Shown here: positions 1-6,851 of the stretch, piece by piece
Numbering within the stretch: the first letter of the stretch is position 1
Layout: the number at the start of each line of letters is the position of its first letter
Assembly: GCA_020252865.1 (NCBI GenBank)
Contig: JADCCH010000314.1
Span: forward strand, 1 to 9,593
Direction: 5' to 3'
Origin: Methylobacterium sp.
Lineage (GTDB): Bacteria; Pseudomonadota; Alphaproteobacteria; Rhizobiales; Beijerinckiaceae
Length of the DNA stretch: 9,593 nt
The notes under the pieces: generated by a model
What the model was told of the DNA's origin: nothing
Seen by the model: only the letters and a program-made list of their open reading frames with translations
Databases searched by the model: none
Made by a program: the position numbers and the translations under genes

Positions 1-419
1 AGGCGGGACGCGGCTTTGCCGTGGTGGCCAGCGAAGTGAAGGAACTCGCTACCCAGACCACGCGTGCGCTCGATGTCATCGCCGAGCATGTCAACGCCAT
101 TCAGAGCGCCTCGGGGGATTCGATCAACGCCATCCGCGAGATCACCTCGATGATCGAGGAGATCAACCAGGTCGCCTCCTCCATCGCGGTCGCGGTCACC
201 GAGCAGAGTGCCGCGACGCAAGGGATCTCGGAGAATGTGCAGCAGGTCGCGGCCGGCACCGAGCATGCCTCGCATGGCATCTCGGTTGTCACCTCGGCCA
301 CCGCGAATACTGGTGCCGCTGCCGAGCAGGTGCTCGCGGCCTCGAAGGAACTTGCCGAGCAAAGCGTGATGATGCGCGTGCGGGTCGATACCTTCCTGCG
401 CACGGTGCGCGCCGCCTGA
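1..419 (+). CDS. Methyl-accepting chemotaxis protein, C-terminal fragment (5' end outside window)
   Basis: This is the last 138 residues of a chemotaxis receptor, read in the frame that opens at base 3. It begins inside the most conserved part of the cytoplasmic signalling hairpin ([16 protein letters not shown]), the tip that contacts CheA and CheW. The rest is the descending coiled-coil arm: long heptad-like helices rich in Ala, Glu, Gln and Ser, including EINQVASSIAVAVTEQSAAT, which resembles a methylation helix. It ends in VDTFLRTVRAA, typical of alphaproteobacterial receptors, with no C-terminal CheR-binding pentapeptide of the NWETF type. The ligand-binding and membrane parts lie upstream of the window, so the sensed signal cannot be told. 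A hairpin terminator follows the stop, so it is probably the last gene of its transcript. Confidence 0.95.
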   Translation, partial: AGRGFAVVASEVKELATQTTRALDVIAEHVNAIQSASGDSINAIREITSMIEEINQVASSIAVAVTEQSAATQGISENVQQVAAGTEHASHGISVVTSATANTGAAAEQVLAASKELAEQSVMMRVRVDTFLRTVRAA

Positions 420-444
420 TCGGCGCGCCCGCTCCCGCAACAAG

Positions 445-471
445 AAGGGCGCCCGCCGGACGCCCTTTGCT
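445..471 (+). terminator. Rho-independent terminator after the left chemotaxis receptor gene
   Basis: A perfect 7-bp GC-rich stem, AAGGGCG (445-451) with CGCCCTT (461-467), has a 9-nt loop. A T-rich but interrupted run (TTTGCTTTG) follows. It starts 25 nt after the receptor stop codon, where a terminator is expected. Confidence 0.6.
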
Positions 472-486
472 TTGCCGTCGGCCGCG

Positions 487-674
487 AGAGCATTTTTTCG
501 ATCTGACCGGATGAGATCGGATGCTTTATCTCTTTATCCTTGTCGCATTTTCCTGGCGCGAACCGGTGCCCATCCCCGCCTTCGCGGGGACATGCTTCGC
601 TTGAAAATGCTCTCTCTTTTCTTTGTCGCATTTTCCTGGCGCGAACCGGTGCCCACTTCGCCTGAAAATGCTCT
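487..674. repeat. Composite intergenic palindromic repeat cluster (REP/MITE-like)
   Basis: The gap between two convergent genes is filled by a repeat. An exact 32-nt unit occurs twice in direct orientation (541-572 and 624-655; core GCGCGAACCGGTGCCC). Each copy is followed by CTTCGCYTGAAAATGCTCT (595-613 and 656-674). The inverse complement of that end, AGAGCATTTT, lies at 487-496, so the element has inverted termini. Copy 1 carries an extra 22 nt holding a perfect hairpin (CCCCGC-CTTC-GCGGGG, 574-589). A further hairpin CGATCT/AGATCG lies at 499-519. No coding potential is convincing here. Similar elements are recalled from Hyphomicrobiales genomes; copy number in this genome cannot be seen. 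Confidence 0.8.
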
Positions 675-1299
675 AGCCCCGGCTCTCCTCGGTTTCTTCC
701 CGTTTGGTATACCAGCGAAGTTTCGTCAAGATGGCGTAGACCGCCTGGAACGAGAGGCCGATCGCCAGCAGGTCCAGCGCGATCTCCGCTCCCTGGCTTT
801 CCCGGGTGCGGGCGAACAGGCTGATCGCCGCAAAACACAGGGTGATGATGATGGAATTGCGGCTCGAAAGCCACGTCGCGGCCACCAGCGCGTTATCGGA
901 TTTCCGGAAGCGCCACATCACCCCGAGCAGCAGCAGCGCAATGAACACCATGGTAAAGCTCGACCAGCCCGCGACCCAGAATTCCGGCCGGCGCCCGGTC
1001 ATGATCTTGTCCCAGAGGTCATTGGCCGTGTGGCATCCCGCCACGAACATGACGCCGGCGATCGCGAGCGCGGCGAGGTTCTCCGCGCGCAGGCTCCGCC
1101 CGAAACAGGCGAGCGCCACGCCCCAGAGCACGACATCATAGCTCCAGTCGAAACCGTCCTTGATCAGGAAACGGTTGCCGATGGCCCAGGCATAAACGAT
1201 CTGCGGCACGGCGATCATCAGGATGGCGCTGATGATGATCTTCACCGCGCGCACATAGGCGCGGTGCTCATCATCAGGATGGAGCGCCGCGCCGGTCAT
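673..1299 (-). CDS. Small six-helix membrane protein resembling the CDF cation-transporter membrane domain
   Basis: The product has 208 residues and about six hydrophobic segments (roughly 17-41, 54-70, 76-96, 110-129, 148-164, 174-192). Layout and local sequence resemble the short cation-diffusion-facilitator-like proteins that lack the cytoplasmic C-terminal domain. The second helix begins with DGFDWSYD (48-55), spaced like the DxxxD metal site of CDF TM2. The matching site in TM5 is absent: SSRNSIIIT (146-154) lacks the acidic or His pair. It may therefore not move metal in the usual way. ATG 1299 is chosen: it follows the ridA stop by 4 nt and has a weak GAAG upstream. The longer form would need a TTG start inside ridA. 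It is probably co-transcribed with SDR and ridA. Its TAG stop overlaps the end of the repeat cluster. Family assignment is tentative. Confidence 0.7.
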   Translation of the reverse strand: MTGAALHPDDEHRAYVRAVKIIISAILMIAVPQIVYAWAIGNRFLIKDGFDWSYDVVLWGVALACFGRSLRAENLAALAIAGVMFVAGCHTANDLWDKIMTGRRPEFWVAGWSSFTMVFIALLLLGVMWRFRKSDNALVAATWLSSRNSIIITLCFAAISLFARTRESQGAEIALDLLAIGLSFQAVYAILTKLRWYTKREETEESRG

Positions 1300-1303
1300 C
1301 GGC

Positions 1304-1654
1304 TTACTTCGCCGCAACGACCATGATCTCGACCTTGTAATCCGGCGTCGCGAGCGAGGCCTCGACAGTGGCGCGCGCCGGGGTGTTGCCGGGGCTCACC
1401 CAGGCATCCCATACGGCGTTCATCTGGCCGAAGGTCGCGATGTCGCTGAGCCAGATATTGGCGCGCAGGAGCTTCGACTTGTCCGTGCCGGCGAGTGCGA
1501 GCAGGCGGTCGATCTCGGCGAGGATCTGCCTGGTCTGGCCGGTCACGTCCTGGCTGTTGTCATCGGCGACGATGCCGGCGAGATAGACCGTGTCGCCATG
1601 CACGACGGCTTTCGACATGCGCGAGCCGGCTTCGATGCGGGTGATGCTGCCCAT
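1304..1654 (-). CDS. RidA family protein (YoaB-like)
   Basis: This is a complete 116-residue YjgF/YER057c/UK114-fold protein. RidA itself hydrolyses reactive enamine/imine intermediates, protecting PLP enzymes. The C-terminal half (AVWDAWVSPGNTPARATVEA, then TPDYKVEIMVVAA) resembles E. coli YoaB more than RidA. The Arg of PARATVEA (Arg94) and the Glu of KVEI (Glu109) match the conserved substrate-carboxylate and catalytic positions of the family. The start at 1654 has the purine-rich AAAGGAAA 7 nt upstream and begins exactly where homology begins; the frame stays open further upstream but without family sequence. It lies 104 nt after the SDR gene and 4 nt before the membrane-protein gene. Substrate and pathway are unknown. 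Confidence 0.93.
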   Translation of the reverse strand: MGSITRIEAGSRMSKAVVHGDTVYLAGIVADDNSQDVTGQTRQILAEIDRLLALAGTDKSKLLRANIWLSDIATFGQMNAVWDAWVSPGNTPARATVEASLATPDYKVEIMVVAAK

Positions 1655-1758
1655 GGGATTTTTCCTTTGTGGCGGTAGAGAAACGGATGCCCCCGCATAG
1701 CGGAGGAGCGCCCACGTTTCGAGAGGGAATTCGGCGCTTGAGGCGGTGAAATCGGCGG

Positions 1759-2502
1759 TCAGCCCCGGCCCACGAAGGGCATGGCGGTGGCCATCACGTT
1801 CATGGTGAGAACATTGGCTTCGAGCGGCAGGCTCGCCATGTGGAGCACGGCATTGGCCACATGCTGCACATCCATGGTCGGCTCGATGCCCATCGAGCCA
1901 TTGGCCTGCAAAACGCCCTTGGTCATGGGCATGGCCATTTCGGTGAGGGCATTGCCGATATCGATCTGCCCCACGGCGATGTTGTGCTTGCGGCCATCGA
2001 GCGCACCGGTTTTCGTGAGGCCCAGAACCGCGTGCTTCGTCGCGGTGTAGGCCGCCGAATAGGGCCGCGGCGTGTAGCTCGACACCGAGCCATTGTTGAT
2101 GATGCGACCGCCCTTCGGGTTCTGCGCCTTCATCACGCGGAAGGCCGCGCGCATGCAAAAGAACACGCCCGAGAGGTTGGTATCGACCACCGCCTTCCAG
2201 CGTTCGATGGGGAGTTCGTCCCATTCCACGGGCGGCGCGCCGATGCCTGCATTGTTGAACACCACATCCACCCGGCCCCAGGCCTTTACGACCGCATCGA
2301 ACAGGGCATCGACCGCCGCATGATCGGTCACGTCAGCCGGGAGAATGAGCACGCGGTTCCCCGGGAAACCTTCGGCCGTGGCCTGAAGCGTATCGACCTT
2401 GCGGCCCACGAGTGCCACGCGATAGCCATCCTTCAGGAAGGCCTGCGCCACCGCGCGCCCCACGCCAGACCCCGCGCCTGTGATGATCGCAGTATTGTTC
2501 AT
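1759..2502 (-). CDS. Short-chain dehydrogenase/reductase (classical SDR)
   Basis: The 247-residue product is a complete classical SDR with one Rossmann fold and NAD(P)-dependent oxidoreductase activity. Visible motifs are the dinucleotide-binding TGAGSGVG (8-15), Asp57 in PADVTD, NNAG (83-86), the structural Asn109, catalytic Ser139, and YTATK (152-156), giving an intact Asn-Ser-Tyr-Lys set. Arg34 after the second strand (VGRK) favours NADP(H), which is an inference. The substrate is not deducible. ATG 2502 is chosen because the fold starts there. An in-frame GTG at 2526 would add MLCNGGGA, encoded partly by a ten-G run. The gene follows the HD phosphohydrolase stop by only 29 nt, so it is likely read from the islet transcript unless a promoter lies inside the HD gene. 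Confidence 0.93.
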   Translation of the reverse strand: MNNTAIITGAGSGVGRAVAQAFLKDGYRVALVGRKVDTLQATAEGFPGNRVLILPADVTDHAAVDALFDAVVKAWGRVDVVFNNAGIGAPPVEWDELPIERWKAVVDTNLSGVFFCMRAAFRVMKAQNPKGGRIINNGSVSSYTPRPYSAAYTATKHAVLGLTKTGALDGRKHNIAVGQIDIGNALTEMAMPMTKGVLQANGSMGIEPTMDVQHVANAVLHMASLPLEANVLTMNVMATAMPFVGRG

Positions 2503-2504
2503 AG

Positions 2505-2514
2505 CCCCCCCCCC
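2505..2514 (-). promoter_or_regulatory. Ten-G homopolymer at the SDR ribosome-binding position
   Basis: On the coding strand ten consecutive G residues are followed by CT and the ATG at 2502. They occupy -3 to -12, exactly where the Shine-Dalgarno sequence should be, and no other ribosome site is visible. The run may serve as the binding site. A length change would alter its spacing, or would shift frame if the GTG at 2526 were used. Confidence 0.5.
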
Positions 2515-2531
2515 ATTACACAACACTCAAC

Positions 2532-3833
2532 TTAAGCAACCCGGCGCCAAATTTCGGCTGCACGCTCTATAGAATCATGATCTTCAAAATACACTCTTAC
2601 TTCGACCCGAATTGGATCACCAAAAACCGAACTAACAGATCCAAGCGACACATGATTTTCGCCCTTCAGGATTATTATATTCTTTAAGAACAATCCAGAG
2701 GTAACATCGTATTGTTTATATTTCTTCTCTGATATCCTATCTTCTTTATACCATATATTCTCTTCATCGAGAGCGTTATAGAACCTCTGAAGCCGCCTTC
2801 TAGGGACTGCGCCACCATCGGCATGAGGAACGACAAAAGCTTTAAAAGGTTGCCGGCACAAGAAACGCCGGGACAACTCGCTACCGCGTCCAATATCCGA
2901 TCTAGCTGCGAAATTAAGAGCCTCCAAAACGCTAGAGTCATCCATGGAAAAATAAAATTCCAAGTCACCGCCGGAGCGCAAGTATTGTACCAATCGAACA
3001 TCACCTGAGCCCGGAGCATCAGAGCGCACCAGCTCCTTTATTGCCTCAACTACTAAATGCTGAACCCCTCTTGTTGTTTTATGAAAATAGACATTCTTAT
3101 ACATTTTCTGATATACATGAACAAATTCTTCTGCTGCATTTTGCCCTTTTTCTAAAAAGACAAAATTATACCCGCCCTCAACCTCTTCATTTTCAATTTC
3201 AACTTTCTCAATAGTCAAGCTATCAAAAAGCCATTCCAAATCAATTACGTTTGATTTAATTCCAACCTGAAACCGATCCCTGCAAAGAAAGTCTAGTCGA
3301 TCGCAATCAAGTTGACTGGAAATTACAGAGCCAAAAACAATATCATTCGTTTCCCCCGAAAAAAATCTTCTTGTCTTTTCATAGACATCAAACTCCTTCA
3401 AAATACTCGAAATCTCTTCGGAATCTATAAGATTCAAAGTATATTGCTCGTGATCGATGTGGGGCTGAAATTCTCCTGACAGCTCTTCAAAGACATGAGA
3501 ATATGGGCCATGCCCTATGTCATGCAAAAGAGCTGCGGCTAGCGCCGCCCGCCTTTCGATATCAGTATCATCTAGCAAACGTCTTATCTTGTTAACTTTA
3601 TAGAGCGTATCCAGCATTCGCCGAGCCATTTGCATAGCTCCGATGCTGTGCGCAAACCTCGAATGGGTAGCCCCCGGATAAACGAACTCAGAAAAGCCAA
3701 GCTGCTTTATTCGGCGGAGACGCTGTACCGGCCTAGTTTGAACCAAGCGCCAGAGCATCTTATCTTCATCACGATCATTCTTAAAAGTTATTAGATCGTG
3801 AATTGGGCACCTAATTCTTTCATCTTTCTTCAT
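2532..3833 (-). CDS. HD-domain phosphohydrolase, YwfO/SAMHD1-like (COG1078 type)
   Basis: The 433-residue product is a metal-dependent HD-superfamily phosphohydrolase of the family containing SAMHD1 dNTP triphosphohydrolase and Bacillus YwfO. All key residues are present: HSRFAHSIG (57-65, metal His62), LLHDIGHGPYSH (102-113, His104-Asp105, His108, His113), DHEQ (127-130, His128) and DCDRLDFLCRD (176-186, with Asp178 at the SAMHD1 Asp311 position). The N-terminal IHDLITF is also typical. The C-terminal third (about 250-433) is probably the oligomerisation or regulatory part. The likely role is nucleotide triphosphate hydrolysis, but the substrate is inferred. ATG 3833 follows the YwgA-like stop by 21 nt, with GAAGGG 10 nt upstream. 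Base composition is far more AT-rich (sample lines 32-48% GC) than the flanks (about 70% in a sampled mccB line), which suggests horizontal acquisition. Confidence 0.9.
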   Translation of the reverse strand: MKKDERIRCPIHDLITFKNDRDEDKMLWRLVQTRPVQRLRRIKQLGFSEFVYPGATHSRFAHSIGAMQMARRMLDTLYKVNKIRRLLDDTDIERRAALAAALLHDIGHGPYSHVFEELSGEFQPHIDHEQYTLNLIDSEEISSILKEFDVYEKTRRFFSGETNDIVFGSVISSQLDCDRLDFLCRDRFQVGIKSNVIDLEWLFDSLTIEKVEIENEEVEGGYNFVFLEKGQNAAEEFVHVYQKMYKNVYFHKTTRGVQHLVVEAIKELVRSDAPGSGDVRLVQYLRSGGDLEFYFSMDDSSVLEALNFAARSDIGRGSELSRRFLCRQPFKAFVVPHADGGAVPRRRLQRFYNALDEENIWYKEDRISEKKYKQYDVTSGLFLKNIIILKGENHVSLGSVSSVFGDPIRVEVRVYFEDHDSIERAAEIWRRVA

Positions 3834-3854
3834 CTAACGCAAGCCCTTCAAATG

Positions 3855-4352
3855 CTAAGCGCCAATGAAATCAAGTATAGCTTGAGACTTTTTAGTTGTT
3901 GAGGGATTTACCTTAGTAGGCTTTAAGCGTTTAGTTGCATCCAGAGCCTGAGCGAATTCATACCCCTCAATTGATTTATAGAATGCCACAGTAGAAGCAA
4001 CCTCAAGCTCAATCGTTGAATATTTATCAAGCTCAGCAATCAATTTAGCGTCAGCGGCAGAAAATTTACTCAAATTCGACTCTGCCTCGCCCAGAGAGTA
4101 ACTTCTGACATAAGTCTGCGAAGCTCCAACAGCAATATCCTTTGCCTTCAATACTCCAAATATTGACAATACTTCTGATGCTTGATCGACACGAACACTG
4201 TACGGCCCAAAATTGTGAATTCGAAACAGCTTATTAGCTTCTCCGCTTCGCAGCGCAGCGAAAAAACACATTTTTTGTAGGCGCTTTTTCCCGTCAACCT
4301 TTTGGCTAGGTAGCGCTGAAATAACGGCATAAACGAGTTCATCCGCTGTCAT
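3855..4352 (-). CDS. YwgA-like protein, first gene of a YwgA/HD pair
   Basis: The 165-residue soluble protein resembles Bacillus YwgA and more loosely the Panacea/SocA (DUF4065) fold. Features are GKKRLQKMCFFAAL (21-34), matching the GrkkLQKl..y pattern, FRIHNFGPYSVRVDQA (43-58) with the hallmark FGPYS, and ELEVASTVAFY (115-125) followed by a basic, KP-containing tail (about 141-156). YwgA has no settled biochemical role; Panacea-type domains act as antitoxins in some systems, but homology to them here is uncertain. ATG 4352 is chosen because AGGGAG lies 6 nt upstream and the 31 residues of open frame before it show no family pattern. It is followed after 21 nt by the HD phosphohydrolase, with shared low GC, so the two form an operon. 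Confidence 0.72.
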   Translation of the reverse strand: MTADELVYAVISALPSQKVDGKKRLQKMCFFAALRSGEANKLFRIHNFGPYSVRVDQASEVLSIFGVLKAKDIAVGASQTYVRSYSLGEAESNLSKFSAADAKLIAELDKYSTIELEVASTVAFYKSIEGYEFAQALDATKRLKPTKVNPSTTKKSQAILDFIGA

Positions 4353-4358
4353 TTTTTT

Positions 4359-4364
4359 CTCCCT
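4359..4364 (-). promoter_or_regulatory. Ribosome-binding site fixing the YwgA-like start
   Basis: AGGGAG on the coding strand ends 6 nt before the ATG at 4352. It is the only good ribosome site in the upstream open frame and decides the start in favour of the 165-residue form. Confidence 0.6.
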
Positions 4365-4389
4365 GGGTGCGTCCGTACCCGATTCTCGA

Positions 4390-4398
4390 ATTCTAGCA
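4390..4398 (-). promoter_or_regulatory. Candidate extended -10 promoter for the YwgA/HD operon
   Basis: The coding-strand reading TGCTAGAAT is an extended -10 element (TGn plus TAGAAT, 5 of 6 to consensus) in the AT-rich gap between the mccB stop and the YwgA-like start. It would place the transcript start about 30 nt before the ATG. No convincing -35 box is seen, which an extended -10 can tolerate. Confidence 0.35.
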
Positions 4399-4445
4399 CT
4401 CAGAACATATGCAGAACGAGATAATTTTTGGTTAGTTCGGCCCAC

Positions 4446-6053
4446 TCACATCCTGAACACGCCGAACCGCGTCTCGGGCACGGGCGCGTTGAGGCAGGCC
4501 GAGAAGGCCAGGCCCAGCACCCGGCGCGTTTCGCTTGGCAGGATGATGCCGTCATCCCAGAGGCGCGCGGTGGCGTGGTAGGGCGAGCCCTCCTCCTCGT
4601 ATTTCGCGCGAATCGGGGCCTTGAAGGCCTCTTCCTCCTCCGCCGGCCAGCTCTTCCCCTCGGCCTCGAGATTGTCGCGCTTCACGGTGGCGAGCACGCT
4701 CGCGGCCTGCTCGCCGCCCATCACGGAGATGCGGCTGTTCGGCCAGGTGAAGAGGAAGCGGGGCGAATAGGCGCGCCCGCACATGCCGTAATTGCCCGCG
4801 CCGAACGAACCGCCGACGAGAACCGTGATCTTCGGCACCGCCGCGCAGGCCACGGCGGTCACGAGCTTCGCGCCATCCTTCGCAATGCCCCCCGCCTCGT
4901 ACTGGCTGCCCACCATGAAGCCGGAGATGTTCTGCAAGAACAGCAGAGGAATGCGCCTTTGGCAGCACAATTCCACGAAATGCGCGCCCTTCTGCGCACT
5001 TTCCGAGAAGAGAATGCCGTTATTCGCGATGATGCCCACGGGAATGCCGTGGATCGAGGCAAAGCCCGTGACAAGCGTGGTTCCATAAAGCGCCTTGAAC
5101 TCATCGAAGCGCGAACCATCGACGATGCGGCCGATCACCTCGCGGATATCGTATTGCCGCTTGAGGTCCGTGGGCACGAGGGCTTCAAGCTCGCCGATAT
5201 CGAGCACCGGATCTTCCGGTTCGCCCAGCGCGATATCCGCCGGCTTGCGGCTGTTGAGATTCGCGACCGCGCGCCGCGCCAAAGCCAAAGCATGGCGATC
5301 ATCCGCCGCGTAATGGTCGGCCACGCCGGAGCGCCGCGCATGCACATCCGCACCGCCGAGATCCTCCGCCGAGACCACCTCCCCGGTCGCCGCCTTCACC
5401 AGCGGAGGGCCACCGAGGAAGATCGTGCCCTGCCGGCGCACGATGATGGTTTCGTCCGACATCGCCGGCACATAGGCCCCACCGGCCGTGCAGGAGCCCA
5501 TCACCACCGCGATCTGCGGGATGCCGAGACCCGACATCGTCGCCTGATTGTAGAAGATGCGGCCGAAATGCTCCCGATCGGGGAACACATCGGTCTGATG
5601 CGGCAGGTTCGCGCCGCCGCTATCCACCAGGTAGACGCAAGGCAAGCGATTCTCACGGGCGATTTCCTGCGCGCGCAGATGCTTCTTCACGGTCAGCGGG
5701 TAGTAGGTGCCGCCCTTGATGGTCGCATCATTGCAGACCACCATCACCTCGCGCCCCTCGACCCGGCCAATGCCGGCGATCATGCCGGCGCCGTGGATGT
5801 CGCCCTCATACATGCCGTGGGCGGCGAGCGCGCCCACCTCGAGGAAGGGCGAACCGGGATCGAGCAGGCCCATCACGCGGTCGCGCGGGAGAAGCTTGCC
5901 GCGTGCGACATGGCGCTCCCGCGCCTTCTGCGGCCCGCCGAGGGCCGCGATGCGACGATTCTCGATCAGCTCCGCCCGGAGCTTCGCCCATTCCCGCGCA
6001 TTCAGCTCGGATTCTGGGGCGGAGGGGTCAAATTGCGAGCGAAGAACAGCCAT
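4446..6053 (-). CDS. mccB: Methylcrotonyl-CoA carboxylase, carboxyltransferase (beta) subunit
   Basis: The 535-residue product has the usual length of MccB/LiuB. With the biotin-bearing alpha subunit it carboxylates 3-methylcrotonyl-CoA to 3-methylglutaconyl-CoA in leucine breakdown. Two crotonase-fold carboxyltransferase domains are visible. The N half carries [17 protein letters not shown] (143-159), [17 protein letters not shown] (185-201) and [20 protein letters not shown] (209-228), the last characteristic of methylcrotonyl rather than propionyl enzymes. The C half carries [16 protein letters not shown] (344-359), [10 protein letters not shown] (373-382) and [20 protein letters not shown] (414-433). 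The start at 6053 has GAGGA 6 nt upstream. The gene follows gst by 90 nt. Downstream, instead of an alpha subunit, an AT-rich islet begins immediately. A geranyl-CoA carboxylase is a less likely alternative. Confidence 0.95.
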   Translation of the reverse strand: MAVLRSQFDPSAPESELNAREWAKLRAELIENRRIAALGGPQKARERHVARGKLLPRDRVMGLLDPGSPFLEVGALAAHGMYEGDIHGAGMIAGIGRVEGREVMVVCNDATIKGGTYYPLTVKKHLRAQEIARENRLPCVYLVDSGGANLPHQTDVFPDREHFGRIFYNQATMSGLGIPQIAVVMGSCTAGGAYVPAMSDETIIVRRQGTIFLGGPPLVKAATGEVVSAEDLGGADVHARRSGVADHYAADDRHALALARRAVANLNSRKPADIALGEPEDPVLDIGELEALVPTDLKRQYDIREVIGRIVDGSRFDEFKALYGTTLVTGFASIHGIPVGIIANNGILFSESAQKGAHFVELCCQRRIPLLFLQNISGFMVGSQYEAGGIAKDGAKLVTAVACAAVPKITVLVGGSFGAGNYGMCGRAYSPRFLFTWPNSRISVMGGEQAASVLATVKRDNLEAEGKSWPAEEEEAFKAPIRAKYEEEGSPYHATARLWDDGIILPSETRRVLGLAFSACLNAPVPETRFGVFRM

Positions 6054-6084
6054 CGAAATCCTCGGGAAAGGCGGGCGACGGAGT

Positions 6085-6114
6085 GGTATACCAATTTCCC
6101 GTTCCCTTATTCAA
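6085..6114 (-). promoter_or_regulatory. Candidate sigma-70-type promoter for mccB
   Basis: In the 90-nt gap before mccB, coding-strand TTGAAT (6109-6114) is separated by 18 nt from TATACC (6085-6090), both partial matches to consensus. Transcription would start about 25-30 nt before the ATG. It suggests mccB can be transcribed separately from rhodanese-gst. Evidence is pattern only. Confidence 0.3.
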
Positions 6115-6126
6115 CCTTCCCGAGCG

Positions 6127-6136
6127 CAATTAAATG
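6127..6136 (-). promoter_or_regulatory. CATTTAATTG motif upstream of mccB (shared with ivd)
   Basis: Coding-strand CATTTAATTG lies 74-83 nt before the mccB ATG, just after the gst stop. The identical 10-mer occurs in the ivd upstream region at 8940-8949. It contains TTTAAT, 5 of 6 to a -10 box, so it may be a promoter element or part of a shared regulator site. Confidence 0.3.
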
Positions 6137-6143
6137 GCGAGTT

Positions 6144-6851
6144 TCAGCGGGTCGAACGGAGTTTGTCGATGTTGTCGACATCGTCCATCTTCCAGGGCTC
6201 GGAGACAGCCGCCTGATACCATTTCTGGAAGGCCGGGATGTGGTAAATCGCATCGACGTAATCATGCGTCATGCGGTCCAGCGACACCTGGTAGGAGCGA
6301 ATGCGGGTGCATAGCGGGGCGAACATCGCGTCTGCCGCGCAGAATTCCCCGAACAGGAACGGACCGCCCGCGCCATGTTCCATGCGCAATTGCCGCACAT
6401 AGTCAGAGAAGCGCATCAGCTCAGCTTCCGCAGCCGAAGTGAGCCGGCGCGAGGCCTGGCGCTTCAGGTTCATCGGCAGTTGCTGGCGAACCGCATTGAA
6501 GCCCGCATGCATTTCCATCGCGAGCGAGCGGGCGATGGCCCGAACCTCGATATCTTCCGGCCAGAGCTTCGCCTCAGGATGCTTCTCGTTCACGAACTCG
6601 ATGATCGAGAGCGATTCCCACAGGACGAGATTGCCGTATTTCAGCGCCGGCACGAGGCCGGTGGGCGTATATTGCTGCAATTGCTGCTTCGTGTTCGCAT
6701 GGCCGAGCGGAACGAGAATTTCCGCAAAGGGCACGCCCTTTGCAGCCATGGCAAGCCAAGACCGCAAGGACCAGGACGAATAATTCTTGTTGCCGATGAT
6801 CAGGGTGAGCTTCGGAGGGAAGCGCGGCGGAACGGTCGCATTGGTCTTCAC
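6144..6851 (-). CDS. Glutathione S-transferase family protein
   Basis: The 235-residue product has a thioredoxin-fold N-terminal domain (about 14-95) and an all-helical C-terminal domain. Ser residues in NYSSWSLR (23-30) sit where the glutathione-activating residue is expected. The cis-Pro motif is TGLVPAL (64-70) and the gamma-glutamyl-binding Glu-Ser is in WESLSIIEF (78-86). FGEFCAADAMFAPL (167-180) is the hydrophobic-staple helix of the C domain. The start is GTG at 6851, overlapping the rhodanese TGA by 4 nt (GTGA), with GGGGGA upstream, so translation is probably coupled. The physiological substrate cannot be read from sequence. A role in thiol-dependent detoxification or thioester repair beside leucine catabolism is inference only. 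Confidence 0.92.
   Translation of the reverse strand: MKTNATVPPRFPPKLTLIIGNKNYSSWSLRSWLAMAAKGVPFAEILVPLGHANTKQQLQQYTPTGLVPALKYGNLVLWESLSIIEFVNEKHPEAKLWPEDIEVRAIARSLAMEMHAGFNAVRQQLPMNLKRQASRRLTSAAEAELMRFSDYVRQLRMEHGAGGPFLFGEFCAADAMFAPLCTRIRSYQVSLDRMTHDYVDAIYHIPAFQKWYQAAVSEPWKMDDVDNIDKLRSTR

Noticed and set aside
472..1326. Plus-strand open frame across the repeat cluster and membrane-protein gene
   Set aside because: It runs through repeat sequence and opposite a multi-helix membrane protein, and the product has no recognisable features.
1655..2224. N-terminal extension of the ridA frame to 2224
   Set aside because: The extension overlaps the SDR gene in another frame and lacks family sequence. 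RidA homology and a ribosome site both start at 1654.
4353..4445. 31-residue N-terminal extension of the YwgA-like protein
   Set aside because: No family similarity, it covers the candidate promoter, and a good ribosome site selects the ATG at 4352.
6167..6183. Inverted repeat CGATGT-TGTCG-ACATCG
   Set aside because: It lies within the gst coding sequence (codons for the MDDVDNID stretch), where repeated Asp/Val codons give such a pattern. There is no reason to call it a terminator.
4428..6314. 628-codon plus-strand open frame antisense to mccB
   Set aside because: It lies opposite a fully recognisable MccB, is Arg/His/Ala-rich low-complexity sequence with no domain pattern, and is the usual antisense shadow of GC-rich coding DNA.
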